Positions 29,226-39,147 of a stretch of DNA of 64,000 nucleotides are shown here, in pieces. Numbering within the stretch: position 1 is the stretch's first letter; every line of letters starts with the position of its first letter. Where the stretch lies: NCBI RefSeq assembly GCF_002238045.1, contig NZ_NBYO01000003.1, positions 372,001 to 436,000 on the forward strand, given 5' to 3'. The stretch comes from Notoacmeibacter marinus. Lineage in GTDB: Bacteria; Pseudomonadota; Alphaproteobacteria; Rhizobiales; Rhizobiaceae. The notes below the pieces were generated by a model. It ran no database searches. It was not told where the DNA came from and saw only the letters and a list, made by a program, of their open reading frames with translations. The position numbers and the translations under genes were made by a program.

Positions 29226-29389
29226 AAGGGCCGACGGGTTTATCCCCGTTGTTCCCGCTGTTTTCCTATCGCGCATTTCTCCGGTCGCCAGATCTCGTTA
29301 ACGACGCGCTCACTGCCAGCGCATGCTAGACGACTCACCTCCGATCGGAGAGAATCGACAACTTACGTGACGAGTAGGAGAAACGACCG

Positions 29390-30889
29390 ATGGCCGAAGC
29401 GGCGCGGCATCTTCAGCCTGTGGACGGCGGCGGAGCCGATGGCGGTTACCGCCAGGCGCCGAACAATATCGAAGCCGAGCAGGCGCTGCTGGGCGCCGTT
29501 ATGGTCAACAACGACGCCTTCTACCGCGTCTCCGACTTTTTGAAGCCCGTCCATTTTCACGATCCGCTTCATCGCAAGATCTACGAGGTGGCCGGCGAAC
29601 TGATCCGCATGGGCAAGAGCGCCAATCCGGTGACGCTGAAAACGTTTCTGCCCGCCGATCAGACCGTTGGCGAGATGACTGTCAACCAGTATCTTGCCCG
29701 ACTTGCGGCCGAAGCCGTCACCATCATCAACGCCGAGGATTACGGGCGCGGCATCTACGATCTGGCCACACGGCGGGCCCTGATCGGCATTGGCGAGGAG
29801 ATGGTCAATGTGGCCTTCGACGCGCCAGTCGACGCACCGCCGCAACAGCAGATCGAGGACGCGGAACGGCGGCTGTTCGAACTGGCCGAGACCGGGCGCT
29901 ACGATGGCGGTTTCGAAGCCTTTTCCGATGCGCTGGCAAGCGCCATCGACATGGCCGGCGCGGCCTATCAGCGAGACGGGCATCTATCCGGCATTTCCAC
30001 CGGCTTCATCGACATCGACCGAAAGCTCGGCGGCCTGCAACCGTCCGACCTCGTGATCCTGGCCGGGCGTCCCGCAATGGGCAAAACCACGCTCGCCACC
30101 AATATCGCCCACAATGTCGCCGCCGCTTATGAGCCGGCACCGCAGGCGGATGGTTCGGTCAAACCGGCGCAGGGCGGCGTGGTCGGCTTTTTCAGTCTGG
30201 AAATGAGCGCCGAACAGCTGGCCACGCGTATCATCTCCGAGCAGGCGCGCATCTCGTCGTCCAAGATTCGGCGCGGCGAGATCACGGAGGCCGATTTCGA
30301 CAAGCTCATCGCCTGTTCGCAAATGATGCAGCGGACACCGCTCTTCATCGACCAGACCGGCGGCATCTCCATTGCCGCCCTTGCTGCCAGAGCCCGTCGG
30401 CTGAAACGGCAGCGTGGTCTCGATGTCATCGTGATCGACTATCTTCAGCTGATGCAGGGCTCCAGCAAGAGCCAGGGCAACCGGGTGCAGGAACTGACCG
30501 AAATCACAACCGGGCTGAAAGCGCTCGCCAAGGAGCTGAACACGCCCATCATCGCGCTTTCCCAGCTGTCGCGTCAGGTGGAATCGCGCGACGACAAGCG
30601 CCCGCAACTCTCCGATCTCCGCGAATCCGGCTCGATCGAGCAGGACGCCGACGTGGTGCTGTTCGTCTATCGCGACGAATATTACCTGCAGAACCGCGAA
30701 CCCGAATTCGGCACGCCGGAACATGAGGAATGGCAGCAGAAATTCGACCGCGTGCGCGGCAAGGCGGAACTGATCATCGCCAAGCAGCGCCATGGCCCGA
30801 CAGGTACGGTCGATCTGGCATTCGAGGGCGAGTTCACGAAATTCTCCGATCTGGCGGATGACGACCGGCTGCCGGAACGGTTCGAATAG
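29390..30889 (+). CDS. dnaB: Replicative DNA helicase DnaB
   Basis: Hexameric 5'-3' helicase at the replication fork. 499 aa: N-terminal collar domain (NNIEAEQALLGAVMVNN), linker helix, and a RecA-like motor with Walker A AGRPAMGKTTL near residue 225, FSLEMSAEQLATR, Walker B in LDVIVIDYLQLMQG, and the arginine-finger region DLRESGSIEQDADVV. No intein is visible. The ATG at 29390 is used. alr follows 13 nt after its stop. Confidence 0.97.
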   Translation: MAEAARHLQPVDGGGADGGYRQAPNNIEAEQALLGAVMVNNDAFYRVSDFLKPVHFHDPLHRKIYEVAGELIRMGKSANPVTLKTFLPADQTVGEMTVNQYLARLAAEAVTIINAEDYGRGIYDLATRRALIGIGEEMVNVAFDAPVDAPPQQQIEDAERRLFELAETGRYDGGFEAFSDALASAIDMAGAAYQRDGHLSGISTGFIDIDRKLGGLQPSDLVILAGRPAMGKTTLATNIAHNVAAAYEPAPQADGSVKPAQGGVVGFFSLEMSAEQLATRIISEQARISSSKIRRGEITEADFDKLIACSQMMQRTPLFIDQTGGISIAALAARARRLKRQRGLDVIVIDYLQLMQGSSKSQGNRVQELTEITTGLKALAKELNTPIIALSQLSRQVESRDDKRPQLSDLRESGSIEQDADVVLFVYRDEYYLQNREPEFGTPEHEEWQQKFDRVRGKAELIIAKQRHGPTGTVDLAFEGEFTKFSDLADDDRLPERFE

Positions 30890-30902
30890 CGAACATCGGA
30901 GC

Positions 30903-32000
30903 GTGCCCTTCCCCGCCGAGATACCCGATCTGGAAGGCACCCGCCTCGTCATCGACCGTTCGGCGATCCGCCGAAACTGGCAGACATTGCGGGACTGCGC
31001 ACCCGGAAGCGAATGCGCCGCGGTCGTCAAAGCCGACGCCTATGGTCTCGGACTAAGCGAGATCGTTCCGCATCTGCCCGAATGCCGGATCTTCTTCGTC
31101 GCCACGCCGCAGGAAGGGCTCGCACTTCGCCCGACCCGTCCAGACGCGACGATCTACGTTCTTTCCGGTCCATGGAGCGCCGCCGTTGCTACGGCCATGG
31201 CCGAGGCGAAGCTTCGTCCTGTCATCAATACGCATGAGCAGTTGAAGCGTTGGAGCGAGACCGGGCAGCCTTTCGCGCTCCATTTCGACACCGGTATGAA
31301 CCGGCTGGGCTTTTCGATCCAAGATGCCGGGAGACTGGCCGGATCGAGCGGTCCTGATCTGGTTCTGAGCCATTTGGCATGCGCCGACGAGCCGGAGCAT
31401 CCCGCCAATACCGAACAGAGAAAACGATTCAACGCGATCCGCGAACACTTTGAAGATGTTCCGCTTTCTTTGGCCAATTCCGCCGGCGTCTTTCTTGGCT
31501 CCGACTATCACTACGACCTGACCCGACCCGGCATTGCGCTTTATGGCGGATCGGCCGGACCGAGAATGACGGGTATCGAACGTGTCGTGGATCTGACAGC
31601 GCGGATCATTCAGGTTCGTCAGGCCCGAAGGGGCGAACATGTCTCCTACGGCCAGACACACCGCCTGACCCGCAACAGCCGTCTCGCCGTGGCCGCCATC
31701 GGTTATGCGGACGGTTATTTTCGCTCCGGTTCCGGCAGCGGCGTGCCGCTGCGCGATGCCCTGCCCGATGGCGCAATGGCAGCTATCGATGGCGTCGCTG
31801 CGCCGCTTATCGGCCGCACGACGATGGACCTCAGCATTTTCGACGTCACCGACCTGCCCCCGGGTTGCTGCAAAGAAGGCGACTGGCTTGAGATTATTGG
31901 GACCACGATTTCTCTGGAAGACATCGCCCGGCGTACCGGTACGATCGGCTACGAGGTGCTGACTGCCCTCGGCCAGCGACATCGGCGGAGCTATATCTGA
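30903..32000 (+). CDS. alr: Alanine racemase
   Basis: PLP enzyme making D-alanine for peptidoglycan. 365 aa; the PLP-binding lysine is in VVKADAYGLG and the catalytic tyrosine in VSYGQTHRL, with the barrel motifs HFDTGMNRLGF, LANSAG, TRPGIALYGG and the C-terminal GRTTMDLSIFDVT and GTIGYEVLTAL. The GTG at 30903 is the only sensible start after dnaB, although its ribosome site is weak, so translation may depend on coupling to dnaB. The end overlaps the convergent DUF454 gene by 10 nt. dnaB-alr-radA is a common rhizobial order. Confidence 0.94.
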   Translation: MPFPAEIPDLEGTRLVIDRSAIRRNWQTLRDCAPGSECAAVVKADAYGLGLSEIVPHLPECRIFFVATPQEGLALRPTRPDATIYVLSGPWSAAVATAMAEAKLRPVINTHEQLKRWSETGQPFALHFDTGMNRLGFSIQDAGRLAGSSGPDLVLSHLACADEPEHPANTEQRKRFNAIREHFEDVPLSLANSAGVFLGSDYHYDLTRPGIALYGGSAGPRMTGIERVVDLTARIIQVRQARRGEHVSYGQTHRLTRNSRLAVAAIGYADGYFRSGSGSGVPLRDALPDGAMAAIDGVAAPLIGRTTMDLSIFDVTDLPPGCCKEGDWLEIIGTTISLEDIARRTGTIGYEVLTALGQRHRRSYI

Positions 32001-32377
32001 TCGTCGGACGGCAGCGTGAGCCGGTTGCCATGGGGCCGTGTCCAGATGAAGAGAAGGACGCAAAGCAATGTCAGCCCCTGAACGGCCAGGAGCCTGATAT
32101 CCAGATCCATCACGATCGACAGGGCGAAGACGGCGGCGATGGAAACCGTCGCCAGTCGCTTGGCGCGCAATGAAATAGCGCCTTCGCGCCGCCAGTCCGC
32201 GATGGGCGGACCGAAACGCGGATGGGCGACCAGCCAGTCATGCAGGCGCGGAGACGAGCGGGCAAAGCAGAACGCCGCCAGAATCAAGAAAGGCACGGTC
32301 GGCAGAAGCGGCAATACGACGCCTACGAGGCCGAACGCCAAGGCCAGCAATCCCGCACATCTCCAGAACCAGCGCAT
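31991..32377 (-). CDS. DUF454 (YbaN-like) inner-membrane protein
   Basis: 128-aa membrane protein with three to four helices. The DUF454 pattern is clear: a first helix with GLVGVVLPLLPTVPFLILAAFCFARSS split over the membrane, then RLHDWLVAHPRFGPPI and the amphipathic ISLRAKRLATVSI before two further helices. Function is unknown. The ATG at 32377 has GAGGCGAGGGCGG upstream; a start at 32437 would add 20 residues. Divergent from radA. Confidence 0.85.
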   Translation of the reverse strand: MRWFWRCAGLLALAFGLVGVVLPLLPTVPFLILAAFCFARSSPRLHDWLVAHPRFGPPIADWRREGAISLRAKRLATVSIAAVFALSIVMDLDIRLLAVQGLTLLCVLLFIWTRPHGNRLTLPSDDQI

Positions 32378-32539
32378 CCGCCCTCGCCTCACCAAAAACC
32401 GGACCGTCAGACCCAATTTAACAATGCTATCTGCCATGCAGCGTCGGCTTTTCAACACGCGACAGAAAAGTCCGCATATCCGGACTGGCGAAACGCGCTC
32501 CGTTCGGCTATGAACGAAAGAGGAACATTCGAGGGATTC

Positions 32540-33937
32540 ATGGCTCGTCAGAAGATCAGCTTCATTTGTGCGCAATGCGGCACGACCCATACGCGCTGGC
32601 AGGGCAAATGCGACGGTTGCGGCGAATGGAACACGCTGGCCGAGGAGCAGGCCGGAGGCGGTGTTGGCGGCGGGCATCAACGCGCGCCCAAAAAGGGCCG
32701 ACCGGTCGAACTGGTCCCGCTCGATGGCGAACAGGAACAGGCGCCGCGCATTCAGACGGGAATCGACGAACTGGACCGGGTGACCGGCGGTGGGTTCGTG
32801 CGTGGATCCGCCCTCCTTCTCGGTGGCGATCCGGGGATCGGCAAGTCCACCCTTCTGATGCAGGCGGCGGCGGCGCTCGCGCGGCGCAAGCACCGCGTCA
32901 TCTACGTATCCGGCGAAGAGGCGACGGGCCAGGTACGGCTGCGGGCGCATCGCCTCGGGGCCGCCGACAGCGAAGTCATGCTGGCCGCCGAGACAAATGT
33001 GGAAAACATTCTGGCGACGCTGGCGGATGGCCCGCGACCCGATTTCGTCATTCTGGATTCGGTCCAGACGCTCTGGACGGACAGTGTGGAAAGCGCGCCC
33101 GGCACAGTCACGCAGGTGCGCGCAAGCGCCTCGGCCATGATTCGCTACGCCAAACAGAGCGGCGCGGCCATCGTGCTGGTCGGTCATGTCACCAAGGATG
33201 GGCAGATTGCCGGACCCCGCGTTGTCGAACACATGGTCGACGGCGTTCTTTATTTTGAAGGCGATGGCGGGCAGGCCTACCGGATCCTCCGAACCGTGAA
33301 GAACCGCTTCGGCGCGACCGACGAGATCGGCGTGTTCGCCATGGGCGATCGCGGTCTTGCCGAAGTGCCAAACCCCTCGGAACTGTTTCTTGGAGAACGC
33401 AAAGGCAATACGCCCGGCGCGGCGGTCTTTGCCGGAATGGAAGGCAGCCGACCGCTTCTGGTGGAAATCCAGGCGCTTGTCGCGCCCTCGCCGTTGGGCA
33501 CGCCCCGCCGCTCGGTGATCGGCTGGGACAGCGGTCGGCTTTCCATGATCCTGGCCGTGCTCGAAGCGCATTGCGGCGTCCGCTTCTCCCAGCACGACGT
33601 CTATCTGAATGTCGCCGGTGGTTACCGCATCAGCGAACCGGCGGCCGACATGGCTGCGGCGGCGGCCCTCGTCTCCTCACTGGCCGGACTTGCTCTGCCT
33701 GCCGATTGCGTCTATTTCGGCGAAATCAGTCTCTCCGGGGCGGTGCGGCCGGTCGGCCATTCCGTTCAACGGTTGAAAGAGGCGCGCAAGCTGGGTTTTG
33801 AAAGGGCTGTCCTTCCGGCGGGGACCGAAGAGATCGGAAATCAGGCGTTGCGGCTCTCGCAGCCCGAAACGCTGGTCGATCTGGTCGCTTCCATCGCGGG
33901 ATCGTCGCCAATTTCGGCACGTGAGGAAGCCGCGTAA
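32540..33937 (+). CDS. radA: DNA repair protein RadA (Sms)
   Basis: RecA-related ATPase that processes recombination intermediates and branch migration. 465 aa: C4 zinc finger CAQCGTTHTRWQGKCDGCGEW split across residues 10-30, Walker A GGDPGIGKST near 96, the RadA-specific KNRFG motif near residue 254, and a Lon-protease-like C-terminal domain (VYLNVAGGYRISEPAADMA). The ATG at 32540 has GAGGG upstream. cvpA follows after 74 nt. Confidence 0.96.
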   Translation: MARQKISFICAQCGTTHTRWQGKCDGCGEWNTLAEEQAGGGVGGGHQRAPKKGRPVELVPLDGEQEQAPRIQTGIDELDRVTGGGFVRGSALLLGGDPGIGKSTLLMQAAAALARRKHRVIYVSGEEATGQVRLRAHRLGAADSEVMLAAETNVENILATLADGPRPDFVILDSVQTLWTDSVESAPGTVTQVRASASAMIRYAKQSGAAIVLVGHVTKDGQIAGPRVVEHMVDGVLYFEGDGGQAYRILRTVKNRFGATDEIGVFAMGDRGLAEVPNPSELFLGERKGNTPGAAVFAGMEGSRPLLVEIQALVAPSPLGTPRRSVIGWDSGRLSMILAVLEAHCGVRFSQHDVYLNVAGGYRISEPAADMAAAAALVSSLAGLALPADCVYFGEISLSGAVRPVGHSVQRLKEARKLGFERAVLPAGTEEIGNQALRLSQPETLVDLVASIAGSSPISAREEAA

Positions 33938-34011
33938 CCTGTCGGCCTTGATGCGGTCACGGTTGCGATGCTGAAGAGAGCGGCCGAAACAAAGACAGAT
34001 AGACGGGTAAC

Positions 34012-34563
34012 ATGACGCTTCTGGACGGCATCTTTATCGTATTCACGCTGGTTTCGGCGTTGCTTGCCATGGTTCGTGGCTTTTCCCGCGAGGTCCTGTC
34101 GATCGTCTCGTGGCTGGTGGCTGGCCTCGCCGCCTGGATCGCCTATCCGCTCCTGTCGCCCTATCTGGTCGAACCGCTCGGCAAACAGCTTTACGCCGAT
34201 CTGGCAGCGGCTGCGATCATCTTTCTGATCGTGCTCGTTATCGTGACCGTCATCACCATGCGGATCGCCGATTTCATCATCGACAGCCGGGCCGGTGCTC
34301 TGGATCGGACCCTCGGCTTCATCTATGGCGCGGCGCGCGGCGTGGTTGTTGCAGCCGTCGCTCTGCTTTTCTTTCAATGGCTCGTTGCCGGCAATCCGCC
34401 GGAATGGGTCGTCAACGCCAAAAGCCGGGCCATTCTCGATCCGGTCGGCGAAGAGATCGCGGCCCTTCTGCCAGAAGATCCGGAGCGTGATCTTTTCGAT
34501 CGCTTTTTGAACGATGACGAGGCGGATCCCGCTCCTGCCGATGGCGAAACATCCGGCAATTGA
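34012..34563 (+). CDS. cvpA: CvpA family membrane protein
   Basis: 183-aa inner-membrane protein with four predicted helices, the usual CvpA opening (LDGIFIVFTLVSALLAMVRG) and the FSREVLSIVSWLVAG segment. Named for its need in colicin V production in E. coli; also tied to envelope stress. C-terminal about 40 residues are acidic and soluble. It precedes purF as in many proteobacteria, with 64 nt between them. Confidence 0.9.
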   Translation: MTLLDGIFIVFTLVSALLAMVRGFSREVLSIVSWLVAGLAAWIAYPLLSPYLVEPLGKQLYADLAAAAIIFLIVLVIVTVITMRIADFIIDSRAGALDRTLGFIYGAARGVVVAAVALLFFQWLVAGNPPEWVVNAKSRAILDPVGEEIAALLPEDPERDLFDRFLNDDEADPAPADGETSGN

Positions 34564-34627
34564 TGGCGGTCAGCGGCTCCCGGCGCTTTCTCCGGGCCAA
34601 CGCGACAGAAAAAGGCGGGATGGCACG

Positions 34628-36097
34628 ATGACAGGCATGCAGGAATGGGACGGCCTGGACAGCGAGGCGGACGCGTTTCGCGACGAATGCGGCGTGTTCG
34701 GCATTTACGGCCGGCAGGACGCCGCGCCGATCGTGACGCTCGGCCTTCACGCCTTGCAGCATCGTGGGCAAGAGGCCGCCGGCATCGTCTCGTTCGACGG
34801 CGCGCAATTCCATGTCGAGCGGCATATCGGACTGATCGGCGACACGTTCACCAAGCCGAGCGTGATGGACCGCCTGCCGGGCCATCGCGCCATCGGGCAC
34901 ACCCGCTATTCGACGACTGGCGAATCGAGCCTCCGAAACGTGCAGCCGCTGTTTGCGGAACTGGCCGATGGTGGCTTCGCCGTGGCGCATAACGGCAATA
35001 TCACCAATGCGATGACCATCCAGCGTGTGTTGCAAAAACGCGGCGCGATCATCTCGTCGACCTCCGACACCGAAGCGCTGCTGCATCTCGTCGCCACGAG
35101 CGAAAAAACCAATTTCAACGACCGATTCGTCGATGCTGTCCGGCAGCTCGAGGGTGCGTTCTCGCTGGTGGCTCTTTCTTCAAAGAAGATGATCGGTTGC
35201 CGCGACCCTCTGGGCATTCGTCCGCTCGTCCTTGGCGATTTGGACGGGTCCTACATCTTGGCGTCCGAAAGCTGCGCGCTCGATATTATCGGTGCGCGCT
35301 ATGTTCGCGACATCAAGCCCGGCGAAATGGTCGTGATCACGGAAAGAGGCATTCAAAGCCATTTCCCGTTCGACAGCGTCGACAGCCGTTTCTGTATCTT
35401 CGAGTATGTGTATTTCGCACGCCCGGATTCCGTTATTGAAGGGCGCGACGTCTACGCCATCCGCAAGAATATCGGCGTGGAACTGGCGCGCGAAGAAGCG
35501 ATCGAAGCGGATATGGTGGTGCCGGTTCCCGATAGTGGCACGCCCGCCGCGATCGGATACGCGCAGGAAGCGAACCTGCCTTTCGAACTGGGCATCATCC
35601 GCAACCATTATGTAGGCCGCACCTTCATCCAGCCGGGCGATTCCATCCGCCATATGGGCGTTAAGCTGAAGCACAACGCCAATCGCCGCACCATCGAGGG
35701 CAAGCGTGTGGTGCTGGTCGACGATTCCATCGTGCGCGGGACGACCAGCCAGAAGATCGTTCAGATGGTGCGCGATGCCGGCGCCAAAGAGGTGCATATG
35801 CGCATTGCTTCGCCGCCGACCCGCGCTTCCTGTTTCTATGGCGTCGATACGCCGGAGACCGCCAAGCTGCTGGCCAGCCGAATGTCCGTGGAGGAGATGG
35901 CGGACTTCATTCGCGTCGACAGCCTGGCATTTCTTTCGACCGACGGGCTCTACCGCGCCGTCGGCGAAGAGGGGCGCCACGACGACAAGCCGCAATTCTG
36001 CGACGCCTGTTTCACCCGCGAATATCCAACGCCGCTGACCGATCTGGTCGGCGCCGACAATGTTCGCCGCCTCTCCGTCCTGTCATCGAAGGGCTAG
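34628..36097 (+). CDS. purF: Amidophosphoribosyltransferase
   Basis: First committed step of purine synthesis: glutamine plus PRPP gives phosphoribosylamine. 489 aa. The N-terminal nucleophile Cys is in RDECGVFGIYG, implying a propeptide of about 20 residues removed on maturation; HTRYSTTG, AHNGNITNA and SSTSDTEALLH complete the glutaminase site. The PRPP loop VVLVDDSIVRGTTS and GSTPA-like PVPDSGTPAAIGYA mark the transferase domain. ATG at 34628 chosen by the propeptide length. Confidence 0.96.
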   Translation: MTGMQEWDGLDSEADAFRDECGVFGIYGRQDAAPIVTLGLHALQHRGQEAAGIVSFDGAQFHVERHIGLIGDTFTKPSVMDRLPGHRAIGHTRYSTTGESSLRNVQPLFAELADGGFAVAHNGNITNAMTIQRVLQKRGAIISSTSDTEALLHLVATSEKTNFNDRFVDAVRQLEGAFSLVALSSKKMIGCRDPLGIRPLVLGDLDGSYILASESCALDIIGARYVRDIKPGEMVVITERGIQSHFPFDSVDSRFCIFEYVYFARPDSVIEGRDVYAIRKNIGVELAREEAIEADMVVPVPDSGTPAAIGYAQEANLPFELGIIRNHYVGRTFIQPGDSIRHMGVKLKHNANRRTIEGKRVVLVDDSIVRGTTSQKIVQMVRDAGAKEVHMRIASPPTRASCFYGVDTPETAKLLASRMSVEEMADFIRVDSLAFLSTDGLYRAVGEEGRHDDKPQFCDACFTREYPTPLTDLVGADNVRRLSVLSSKG

Positions 36098-36105
36098 AGC
36101 CTGTC

Positions 36106-36864
36106 ATGAGCGATCTGATCGGAACGAGCCCGGATCTCACAGGGCGTGTGACCCTGGTCACGGGCGCCTCGCGTGGCATCGGCTATTTTCTGGCAAAGGA
36201 GCTCGCTGGGTGCGGTGCGCACGTCGTCGCCGTGGCGCGAACCGTAGGCGGGCTGGAAGAGCTCGACGATGAGATCAAAGGTGCCGGCGGCAGCGCCACG
36301 CTCGTGCCGCTCGATCTGACCGACATGGCCGGCATCGACAGGCTCGGCGGCGCTATTCACGAGCGCTGGGGCAAGCTCGACGTTCTGGTCGCCAATGCCG
36401 GGGTGCTCGGCACCATCTCTCCTATCGGCCATGTCGAGGCGAAGGTTTTCGAAAAGGTCATGGCGGTCAACGTCACGAGCCAGTGGCGACTGATACGCTC
36501 CGTCGATCCGCTTCTGCGCCTCTCCGATGCCGGGCGCGCCATTCTGATGAGCTCCGGCGCCGCCTCTTCTGCGAAAGCCTATTGGGGGCCCTACGCCGCA
36601 TCCAAGGCGGCGCTCGAGGCGCTGGGTCGCTCATGGGCTCATGAAACGCAGAATATGAGTGTGCGGGTCAATATGGTGAACCCCGGCGCGACACGGACAG
36701 CCATGCGCGCTCAGGCCATGCCGGGTGAAGACCCGAATACTCTGCCGCATCCTTCTGAGATCGCGCGTCGCCTTCTCTTTCTGGCGTCACCCGATCTACA
36801 GGTCACGGGCAAGCGCTTCGAAGCGCAGGAACAGCACTTCGTCGATCTGCCTGCCCCCGGCTAG
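36106..36864 (+). CDS. Short-chain dehydrogenase/reductase (YciK-like)
   Basis: 252-aa classical SDR: cofactor motif TGASRGIGYFLA, VANAGVLG, catalytic Ser in MSSGAASS and Tyr-x-x-x-Lys in PYAASKAALEA. Overall pattern resembles the YciK group, whose substrate is not established. The gene begins 8 nt after purF, so it is probably co-transcribed with it, as in related genomes. It ends convergently with pssA with a shared CTAG stop. Confidence 0.9.
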   Translation: MSDLIGTSPDLTGRVTLVTGASRGIGYFLAKELAGCGAHVVAVARTVGGLEELDDEIKGAGGSATLVPLDLTDMAGIDRLGGAIHERWGKLDVLVANAGVLGTISPIGHVEAKVFEKVMAVNVTSQWRLIRSVDPLLRLSDAGRAILMSSGAASSAKAYWGPYAASKAALEALGRSWAHETQNMSVRVNMVNPGATRTAMRAQAMPGEDPNTLPHPSEIARRLLFLASPDLQVTGKRFEAQEQHFVDLPAPG

Positions 36865-37745
36865 AGCGACACATCCTCATTGATCGTTTCGCGGCGCCGG
36901 TCAGCCTGCGCTTCATCGTCTGTGGGGTCGGTTCCGTTCTGCGCCTGCCAGGCCTTGAGCCGCAAATTATAGCGATAGGCGGAGATCGGTATCGATGCCA
37001 GCAGCAGCACAGAAGCGATCACGAGCGTCACGAAAGTGTAGAAGTATAGCAACATCGCGAAGATGACGACGGTCAGAAGGATCGGCACCACTGCATCGCG
37101 CGGCACTTTCGCGCCAAGGGCCTTGCCCGACCAGACCGGCAGGCGGCTGACCATCAGGATGGCGATAAGAAGCGCGTAGGCCGTCGTCAGAACGGCCAAG
37201 GTCTGGCTGGGCTCCACGCCGAGAACGCCCAGATAGACCGGTACCAGCAACAGCACTGCGGCAGAGGGCGCCGGCACGCCAACGAAATATTCGCCCTGCC
37301 AGGGCGCCCGGCCCGGATTCTCGCTCATCACGTTGAAGCGCGCCAATCTCAGCCCACAGGCGACCGCGAAGATCAGCGCTGCGATCCAGCCGAACGGCTT
37401 GGTCAGATGAAGCAGGTCGCTATAGAGAAGAATTGCCGGCACCACGCCGAAATTGACGATGTCCGCCAGCGAATCCATCTGCGCGCCGAACCGGCTCGTC
37501 GCTTTGAGCATTCGCGCCAGCCGACCGTCGATCCCGTCGAGGACGGCGGCCACGAGAACGAGATAGACGGCGCGCTCCATATCGCCTTCGATCGCAAAGC
37601 GCATACCGGTCAGACCGAAACAGAGCGCCAGCACGGTCACCAGATTCGGCCAAATCAACCGAAGAGGAATTTCCCGCAAGCGCGGGCCACGATCGGACGA
37701 GGCTGGCTTGTCTTGAGCGGGCTGCGGGTTGGGCGCGGGTTCCAT
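36861..37745 (-). CDS. pssA: CDP-diacylglycerol--serine O-phosphatidyltransferase
   Basis: Makes phosphatidylserine, the precursor of phosphatidylethanolamine. 294 aa with the CDP-alcohol motif D-G-x2-D-G-R-x8-G-x3-D-x3-D (starting DGIDGRLARMLKATS) and about eight membrane helices; long charged cytosolic ends. This is the integral-membrane (Bacillus/rhizobial) type rather than the enteric phospholipase-D-like enzyme. It lies 9 nt after psd, so both PE-synthesis steps are in one operon. Confidence 0.94.
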   Translation of the reverse strand: MEPAPNPQPAQDKPASSDRGPRLREIPLRLIWPNLVTVLALCFGLTGMRFAIEGDMERAVYLVLVAAVLDGIDGRLARMLKATSRFGAQMDSLADIVNFGVVPAILLYSDLLHLTKPFGWIAALIFAVACGLRLARFNVMSENPGRAPWQGEYFVGVPAPSAAVLLLVPVYLGVLGVEPSQTLAVLTTAYALLIAILMVSRLPVWSGKALGAKVPRDAVVPILLTVVIFAMLLYFYTFVTLVIASVLLLASIPISAYRYNLRLKAWQAQNGTDPTDDEAQADRRRETINEDVSL

Positions 37746-37754
37746 AGACCGATC

Positions 37755-38453
37755 CTACCGCCGAACCGCATGGGCTGCATCCTGCCGTTCGTCGAAGACG
37801 GCGAGAACCGTTTCGCCGGAAATGGCCGTCTGGCCTGTTGCGACACGCGGCACGGCCCCTTCCGGCAAATAGACGTCGACACGGCTGCCAAAGCGGATCA
37901 TGCCGAACCGCTCGCCCGCCATCAGCGCTTCGCCTTCCTCCGCCCAGCAGAGAATACGCCGCGCCACGAGGCCTGCGATCTGAACACAGCCGATCGAACC
38001 GTGCGGGCCGTCGATCACGAGGCCGTTGCGTTCGTTTTCACGGCTGGCCTTGTCGAGATCGGCGTTGAGGAATTTGCCGGGCGTATAGGCAATGCGGGAA
38101 ATGCGGCCGCGCATCGGCGCGCGGTTCACATGGCAGGAGAACACATCCATGAAAACGGAGATTCGCAGCATCGGATCGGTGCCGAGCATCAGCTCTTCCG
38201 GCGGAACGGCCGGACCGACCGCGGACACTTCGCCATCCGCAGGCGAAATGACCAGCCCGTCATCGACCGGCACGTAGCGATCCGGATCGCGGAAGAAATA
38301 AGCGCACCAGGCGGTCAGCGCCAGACCAATCCAGAACAGGCCGGACCACACAAAACCGAGCAGGACAGACGCCGCGAGGAAGGCCGCGATGAACGGATAA
38401 CCTTCCGGTCGAACCGGCACCAGCGTCTTGCGTATGGTATCCGTCAAACTCAT
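37755..38453 (-). CDS. psd: Phosphatidylserine decarboxylase proenzyme
   Basis: Converts phosphatidylserine to phosphatidylethanolamine with a pyruvoyl group made by self-cleavage. 232 aa, the short rhizobial/archaeal-type Psd. Two N-terminal membrane helices precede [12 protein letters not shown] and [13 protein letters not shown]; the self-cleavage Gly-Ser is in [14 protein letters not shown], leaving a small C-terminal alpha chain. First gene of psd-pssA. Confidence 0.94.
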   Translation of the reverse strand: MSLTDTIRKTLVPVRPEGYPFIAAFLAASVLLGFVWSGLFWIGLALTAWCAYFFRDPDRYVPVDDGLVISPADGEVSAVGPAVPPEELMLGTDPMLRISVFMDVFSCHVNRAPMRGRISRIAYTPGKFLNADLDKASRENERNGLVIDGPHGSIGCVQIAGLVARRILCWAEEGEALMAGERFGMIRFGSRVDVYLPEGAVPRVATGQTAISGETVLAVFDERQDAAHAVRR

Positions 38454-38607
38454 CGATCGCTCCCGGAGGCTTCACGCGGCAAATGCGCCGTGCGGATCAC
38501 ATAAGTCACCGCGCCTGCATTGCAAAGCGCTTGTCGTCGTTCCTCCACCCTTTGCCTTGGACGGAGCCGCTCTAACTCGGACTCGTTATCATAGAAGGGT
38601 TCGTTCC

Positions 38608-39084
38608 ATGACCGATATTTACGAAGCGATCAAAGCCGACCACGACAAGCACCGCGCTCTACTGGATTCGATCGAGAAGACCAGCGGCGACAGCGACGAC
38701 CGGCGCCAGGCGTGGGAAGAATTCTACTACGAGGTGAAAAGTCACGCTGCCGCCGAAGAGGAAACCTTCTATTCGCAGCTTATCGCCGATCCCGATGGGC
38801 AGGACGATGCCCGCCATTCGGTCTCCGAACACAAGGAGCTCGATGATCTGATGGAAGAGCTCAACACTGTCGACATGAGTTCGCCGGCCTGGCTGCAGAA
38901 ATTCAAGCAGCTTCGCCATGATTACGAGCACCATATCGACGAAGAAGAAGACGAGATCTTCGCCAAGGCGAAAGAGGTGTTCTCCAACGAGGAAGCGGAG
39001 AGATTCGCCCCGCGTTTCGAGGAGCGAAAGACGGCCGAACGCAAGCTTGTCGATGAAAAAGCCGAGCAATCGCTCGACGAATGA
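38608..39084 (+). CDS. Hemerythrin HHE domain protein
   Basis: 158-aa soluble, strongly charged four-helix-bundle protein. Candidate di-iron ligands are spaced as in HHE domains: DHDKHRALLD near residue 11, HAAAEEETFY near 47, HKELDDLMEE near 75 and HHIDEEEDEIF near 107. Such proteins bind O2, NO or act in iron/redox stress; the role here is not predictable. The C-terminal 30 residues are Lys/Glu-rich. Start ATG 38608 has AGAAGGGTT upstream. Divergent from psd, followed by a terminator. Confidence 0.88.
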   Translation: MTDIYEAIKADHDKHRALLDSIEKTSGDSDDRRQAWEEFYYEVKSHAAAEEETFYSQLIADPDGQDDARHSVSEHKELDDLMEELNTVDMSSPAWLQKFKQLRHDYEHHIDEEEDEIFAKAKEVFSNEEAERFAPRFEERKTAERKLVDEKAEQSLDE

Positions 39085-39110
39085 GCGGCTATTGCCGCCG
39101 TGGCCTCGAT

Positions 39111-39136
39111 GCGCCCGTCGCATTGGCGGGCGCTTT
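39111..39136 (+). terminator. Hairpin terminator after the hemerythrin gene
   Basis: GCGCCCG / CGGGCGC, 7-bp stem with a 9-nt loop, followed by TTTCC. About 26 nt after the stop codon, between two convergent genes. Confidence 0.65.
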
Positions 39137-39147
39137 CCATTGCGGGT

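Noticed and set aside
34012-36097. PurR-type operator or riboswitch before purF
   Set aside because: The 64-nt cvpA-purF gap holds no convincing palindrome or aptamer.
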